NCBI GenBank assembly: GCA_937874695.1
Contig: CALNAJ010000046.1
Location: 13,513 to 77,512 of the forward strand
Reading direction: 5' to 3'
Length of the DNA: 64,000 nucleotides
From: an uncultured Lactobacillus sp.
Lineage (GTDB): Bacteria; Bacillota; Bacilli; Lactobacillales; Lactobacillaceae
Part shown: one piece after another, positions 60,196 to 64,000 of the stretch
How positions within the stretch are numbered: the first letter of the stretch is position 1
How the letters are laid out: each line of letters opens with the position of its first letter
The notes under the pieces: generated by a model
Seen by the model: only the letters and a program-made list of their open reading frames with translations
The model's database searches: none
What the model was told of the DNA's origin: nothing
Translations under genes and position numbers: made by a program

Positions 60196-61203
60196 GTGCA
60201 TCGTGGAAAATACATATTAAGTAGTCTGGTGGCGTTGATCGTTATGGTTGTGGGTTTAGCAGCCGTGCCAACGACACCGGCAGCGGCCAAAAGTGCGGCC
60301 GATAAGACGACATATAACAAGGTTTATAAGAGTTCACGGACGCTGTATCATACCAAATACGGGTTCTATCATAGCCTATATAAGTCGGGTATGAAGCGGT
60401 CAGCCTCAGCTAAGCATATGTATGAGCATCACTTCAAAATTACGCGGGTCGCTAAGAATGGTCACGGTGTCTTCTTCAAAACCAACTATGGCTGGATCAA
60501 CCGGGATGCCTTTTACAAGTGGCTGCGGAACAATGGCAAGTTGAACTACAGCATGAAGGTTAGCAAGCAACATATCCTGTTGTACAACAAGCCGTGGGGG
60601 CTGAAGGGTGCAAAAATCACTGGTAGTACGAGCACCAAGCAGTTAGTCGGTCACTGGTATCATGTGGATCAGCGAGCTGAGGTCAATACGGGGACGGGTT
60701 ATTATCGGATGAAGGTCGGTAATAAGCATTACTGGATTCGTGGCAAGTATCTCGCCTTCAACACGAACAAGCTGAAGGGGAACGTCAAGAAAGTCGAGAA
60801 GGCTATCAAGACGGGCTCTGGGTTAGTCGGTAAATCCAAATACGACTGGGGTGGTGGCCGAACGAGTGCCAGCATTGCCAATCGACGGTTCGACTGTTCT
60901 TCATTTATTCACTGGATCTATGCCAAGTCTGGCGTACGCTTAGGACCGACATCGAGTTGTACGACGTATTCCCTGATTCATATGGGGCGGAAGATCAAGG
61001 CCAGCAATATGAAACGGGGCGACATCTTCTTCTTTAACGATAAGGATGAAGGTAAGAACTGCCATGTGGCCATTTACCTTGGTGATAAGCTCTTCTTACA
61101 CGATTCACCTAGCGCCGATACCGGTGGTGTTGGGATTTCTAGCTTGAATGATCCACACTGGAAGACTCGCTTCAACCACAACGTTCGGCGGATTGTGGGT
61201 TAA
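60196..61203 (+). CDS. Secreted NlpC/P60 cell-wall hydrolase
   Basis: 335 residues from GTG 60196, 8 nt after GGGAG. Signal peptide ~1-32 (ALIVMVVGLAAVPTTPAAA). Residues ~33-200 are Lys/Tyr/Trp-rich with repeated surface-protein-like segments (HHFKITRVAKNGHGVFFKT). The C-terminal NlpC/P60 domain has the nucleophile Cys in RRFDCSSFIHWIY and His in NCHVAIYLGD. It cuts stem peptides of peptidoglycan. The N-terminal part probably binds the wall. Confidence 0.9.
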   Translation: MHRGKYILSSLVALIVMVVGLAAVPTTPAAAKSAADKTTYNKVYKSSRTLYHTKYGFYHSLYKSGMKRSASAKHMYEHHFKITRVAKNGHGVFFKTNYGWINRDAFYKWLRNNGKLNYSMKVSKQHILLYNKPWGLKGAKITGSTSTKQLVGHWYHVDQRAEVNTGTGYYRMKVGNKHYWIRGKYLAFNTNKLKGNVKKVEKAIKTGSGLVGKSKYDWGGGRTSASIANRRFDCSSFIHWIYAKSGVRLGPTSSCTTYSLIHMGRKIKASNMKRGDIFFFNDKDEGKNCHVAIYLGDKLFLHDSPSADTGGVGISSLNDPHWKTRFNHNVRRIVG

Positions 61204-61378
61204 TTTAGAATAAGATCAGGTGCCGTGATCAGTCTGAAAAGATAGTCGCGGCATTTTTGTGACTAAGTCAGTTCTATATGCGAAATTAATAATTGAGGCC
61301 ACCTCATTTTCATGAAAATTGGCCATAAGTTTTCTTTTTTCAGAAAAAAGGCTAAACTGCAATGAGGAGGTTTTTCAA

Positions 61379-62569
61379 GTGAAGACACAAGAAGCAACAC
61401 TGTCGAAGCGGACAATCCTACTCATGGCGGTAGTCACCGGAGTTATCGTGGCTAACCTGAATTTTATTCAACCCATTGAGAATTTGATTGCAACAGACTT
61501 CGCTATTTCAAAAGCAGCAGTGGGGACACTGGCCATGGTGACGCAGTTGGGATACGCGTTTGGCCTGCTGCTAATCGTGCCATTGGGCGACATCTTTAAT
61601 CGCTATCATCTCATTCAATTCATGATGATTCTCTCAATCTGCTCATTAGTCTTAGCGTTTTGGGCGCCCAATGCCGGCGTCTTTGCGGTAGCGACGGCGC
61701 TGGTCGGTATCACTTCGGTCGCACCGCAGATTATCATTCCGTATGCGGGATACTTGGCGCCGGCATTACAGCGGGGCCGGGTCTTAGGCATTGTACTCAG
61801 TGGGCTGTTGACGGGAATTTTACTCTCGCGGTCCTTTAGTGGCTTGCTGGGTAGCGTGATGCCGTGGCAATATATTTACCTGTTGGCAGCGGGTATCGAC
61901 CTGATCTTTTTGGTTATTGTCCATTATCGATTGCCACGGGACGCGCGGGGGCGTCAGGACCTACGTTATTGGTCGGTTATCGGTATGTTACCCAAGTTAT
62001 TTACGGGGCAAAGGGCGCTGCGGGGTGCGGCCATCAACGGTTTCTGCCTGTTTGGGATGTCCAACGTTCTCTGGTCAACCCTGGCCTTTTACCTAGCGGC
62101 AACCTACCATTTAGGTAGTAGCGTAGCCGGTCTGTTAGGGCTCCTCGGGATTGCGGGTGTTTTGGCTGCACCGATGATTGGCAACCTGGTCGACCAGCGC
62201 TCACCACGACTGACAATTGGCCTTTCGATGGCCCTTTCCGGGGTGGCTTTCGTAATCTTTTGGTTCGTTGGTCACTGGATGGTTGGCTTGATTCTGGGAA
62301 TTATCCTGCTTGATCTGGGAACCCAGTTCAGTCAGGTCTCCAACCAAGCGATTGTCCAGTCGCTGAATCGCAAATTAAGCAGTCGAAATAATTCGGTCTT
62401 CATGTTTAGCTACTTTTTAGGTGGCTCGATTGGAACCCTCGGGGCGACGTGGGCGTGGACTCACGCCGGTTGGCTCGGGGTTTGTAGCGTGGCCATGGGT
62501 TTCTTAGTGATTGCCTTGCTGGGTCACTTGCTGATCGGGGAACCAGAGAAGTTGGCGACGGAGAATTAG
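61379..62569 (+). CDS. MFS transporter (12-TM)
   Basis: 396 residues from GTG 61379, 8 nt after GAGGAGG; a longer upstream frame is unsupported. Twelve membrane helices. VPLGDIFNRYHLI is motif A between TM2 and TM3. DHA1-like length. It shares a bidirectional terminator with the convergent surface protein gene. Export of a drug or metabolite is likely, but the substrate is unknown. Confidence 0.88.
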   Translation: MKTQEATLSKRTILLMAVVTGVIVANLNFIQPIENLIATDFAISKAAVGTLAMVTQLGYAFGLLLIVPLGDIFNRYHLIQFMMILSICSLVLAFWAPNAGVFAVATALVGITSVAPQIIIPYAGYLAPALQRGRVLGIVLSGLLTGILLSRSFSGLLGSVMPWQYIYLLAAGIDLIFLVIVHYRLPRDARGRQDLRYWSVIGMLPKLFTGQRALRGAAINGFCLFGMSNVLWSTLAFYLAATYHLGSSVAGLLGLLGIAGVLAAPMIGNLVDQRSPRLTIGLSMALSGVAFVIFWFVGHWMVGLILGIILLDLGTQFSQVSNQAIVQSLNRKLSSRNNSVFMFSYFLGGSIGTLGATWAWTHAGWLGVCSVAMGFLVIALLGHLLIGEPEKLATEN

Positions 62570-62606
62570 CGAATCCTGAAACGGTCGATTTCGGCTAAAG
62601 TAACGT

Positions 62607-62650
62607 CAAAAATCACCTTATCCCCGAGACTAGTGGATAAGGTGATTTTT
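62607..62650. terminator. Bidirectional terminator
   Basis: AAAAATCACCTTATCC pairs with GGATAAGGTGATTTTT between convergent genes. Confidence 0.9.
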
Positions 62651-62660
62651 AAATGAGGCA

Positions 62661-64000
62661 TTAATCAATCGTGCGAACGAGATGCTTATTTGCTGTAATG
62701 TACCCGCCGGCAACTTTGTAACGTAAGGTATCGCCCTTACTAAAGTCATTGGTGTTTGAGTAGGCCCAACCTGTAACCTTAAAGGTGGCGTGAGTTTTTT
62801 TGGTATAGTGATGATTACGCTTGGTCAGGTTAGCCGTACTGTAACGGTTCAACGCTGTCTTGGCCTGAACCCGCTTGGGCATGATCTGCTTACCAGCGGT
62901 GACAAGCTTCTTGTTAGCGGTGATGTAAGTGCCGTTATTGAGTAAGAAGCGAGTTATCATGTTCTGAGTCACAACTTTTTTAATCGTCAGGACTTGGCCT
63001 TGTTTGTAGTGAGTCTTTTGATGCGTGAGATCTTTCTGGCTATAAGCATTGACGCCCTCGGGACCAATTACCGTGACCTGTTTGTAGGTTGGCGTGTAGT
63101 AGGCAGAGGTCGTGTAATCGGAGTTGGCCGTGATGTAGCCGGTTTGTCCAAACGTTTCGCTTTCAGAATTAACGTCTTTGACCTGGTACCGTTTGACACC
63201 GGTCTTGGAAGTAGCGGTGCCGATCACTTCAAACATAGGCCGATTCAAACGGGACTTCTTGGCATACCACTGCTTGAGTGTCTTACTGCTGAAGTCGGGA
63301 GAACTGTAGAGACCAATCTTCTTGGTTGCGGATAGGACGGTTGATTTGACGGCGTTCTTCATATAGGTGTAGGTGACGGATTGCGCGGTGTCACTGAATG
63401 TTCCCGATTCCGTCCCGGCCGTCTTGGCAAGCGTATAGCCAGCGATGGTGAGTGGCTCAGCCTTGTAAGTGTCATTCAGAGAACCTGTTAAAGTTTTGTC
63501 GGGCTTCAGTGTGTTGCCGTGGTCATCGATGTAGTGGACGGTGACGGGCTGGCTAGTGGGTGCCTGAGAAGAAGGTGCAGGTGTTGAAGGGCTTTCATTT
63601 CCAAAGATGAGATCGCCAGGTCCATTAGCTATCACCTGACTAGCAACTAAAAGACCATCTGCAGAATAAGATATAACGTTGCCGTTAGCGTCAAGTTGTG
63701 GTGTTAGATAGTCATTTATATACGTGGTTGTCCACAACCTATAGGCATTGTTAGCGGTTGCGTCTGGATTTAGTTGAGAGAACACTTTAGCAAAGTCTGG
63801 GGCATTATAGTTTATGTAAAAAGTTTGGCAGAAAGTTTCCGCCGCAGAAGTTACCATTTCTTCAAAGTTGGCTCGGCTGTCAAACGCGTCTTTAAATACA
63901 TCGCTACCGAAGTCAGATGTGATTTTAGGTGACACGTTTTGTAGGTGGCAAATTACAAGTTTAATCCGAACAAGCCCGGAATCTTTCAATGGCAGTCTGT
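62661..64000 (-). CDS. MucBP-domain surface protein, N-terminus outside the window
   Basis: The frame is open to the last base, so the true start lies beyond 64000. A MucBP domain is clear: VTVHYIDDHGNTLKPDKTL, AGYTLAKTAGTESGTF and VTYTYMKN. It is followed by repeated ~60-residue basic modules ending in YITANK.L(V) (three times: GYITANSDYT, TYITANKKLV, GYITANKHLV), resembling DUF5776-type wall-binding repeats. No LPXTG motif at the end, so attachment is probably non-covalent. Likely an adhesin or wall-bound enzyme. Confidence 0.85.
   Translation of the reverse strand, partial: RLPLKDSGLVRIKLVICHLQNVSPKITSDFGSDVFKDAFDSRANFEEMVTSAAETFCQTFYINYNAPDFAKVFSQLNPDATANNAYRLWTTTYINDYLTPQLDANGNVISYSADGLLVASQVIANGPGDLIFGNESPSTPAPSSQAPTSQPVTVHYIDDHGNTLKPDKTLTGSLNDTYKAEPLTIAGYTLAKTAGTESGTFSDTAQSVTYTYMKNAVKSTVLSATKKIGLYSSPDFSSKTLKQWYAKKSRLNRPMFEVIGTATSKTGVKRYQVKDVNSESETFGQTGYITANSDYTTSAYYTPTYKQVTVIGPEGVNAYSQKDLTHQKTHYKQGQVLTIKKVVTQNMITRFLLNNGTYITANKKLVTAGKQIMPKRVQAKTALNRYSTANLTKRNHHYTKKTHATFKVTGWAYSNTNDFSKGDTLRYKVAGGYITANKHLVRTID

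Overview
The window looks like chromosomal DNA of a Lactobacillaceae species, probably Levilactobacillus or a close relative. This is an inference from gene content: a LacL/LacM beta-galactosidase pair, a malolactic locus (mleR/mleS/mleP), a GH30 glycosidase, proline iminopeptidase, many short cationic secreted proteins, strong AGGAGG ribosome binding sites and CcpA-type cre sites. Coding density is high and genes lie on both strands in short transcription units. I see no rRNA, tRNA, CRISPR array or prophage block.

Layout. 0-2.3 kb: 3' end of a TetM-like ribosomal protection factor and a tnpB-only IS605-type element. 2.4-8.7 kb: secreted protein, a frameshifted DUF1835 gene, SDR, DUF1097 membrane protein, pepI, a marR/osmC-osmC divergent locus and yaaA. 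8.8-13 kb: GH30 glycosidase with AraC regulator, then aldo-keto reductase with MerR regulator. 13-17.4 kb: a repeat-rich intergenic region with a candidate small RNA, an MFS exporter, ribokinase and an AraC regulator. 17.6-23.3 kb: TetR plus Pip-like membrane protein, EamA transporter, pentapeptide protein, exported protein and a frameshifted XRE regulator. 23.5-27.4 kb: lacLM and a secreted acidic protein. 27.7-39.3 kb: two CPA1 Na+/H+ antiporters, a MerR regulator and a set of redox or efflux genes. 39.5-43.3 kb: malolactic locus. 43.4-48.3 kb: unknown protein, second tnpB element beside a broken acetyltransferase gene, LysE and CadD exporters, GtrA. 48.8-55.6 kb: peptide-binding protein under a T-box, MmcQ-like protein, alcohol and aldehyde dehydrogenases, SDR. 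55.8-64 kb: cell-wall amidase, WYL regulator, two Mor-like regulators around a nucleotidyltransferase, DUF2798 protein, NlpC/P60 hydrolase, MFS transporter and a MucBP surface protein running off the end.

The most striking pattern is regulatory. Five transcription units between 29.7 and 39 kb start from promoters of one unusual build: -35 TTGCCT, a 19-bp spacer holding an interrupted CTTGAAG/CTTCAAG-like dyad, and a -10 box. The genes behind them are two NAD(P)H-binding proteins (one followed by a merR gene), a zinc alcohol dehydrogenase, an MFS exporter and an NTF2-like protein. The aldo-keto reductase at 12.5 kb and a flavodoxin at 32.8 kb have related 19-bp-spacer promoters. I read this as a locally dispersed MerR-controlled electrophile/redox stress regulon.

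A second pattern is seven copies of a parS-like 16-mer in intergenic DNA, one of them a perfect parS. Other items of note are a complete T-box leader on a peptide-binding protein gene, a long structured leader on an antiporter gene, two tnpB elements whose right ends share a hairpin plus TTGAC and so predict their guides, and three genes with single-base or small frameshifts.
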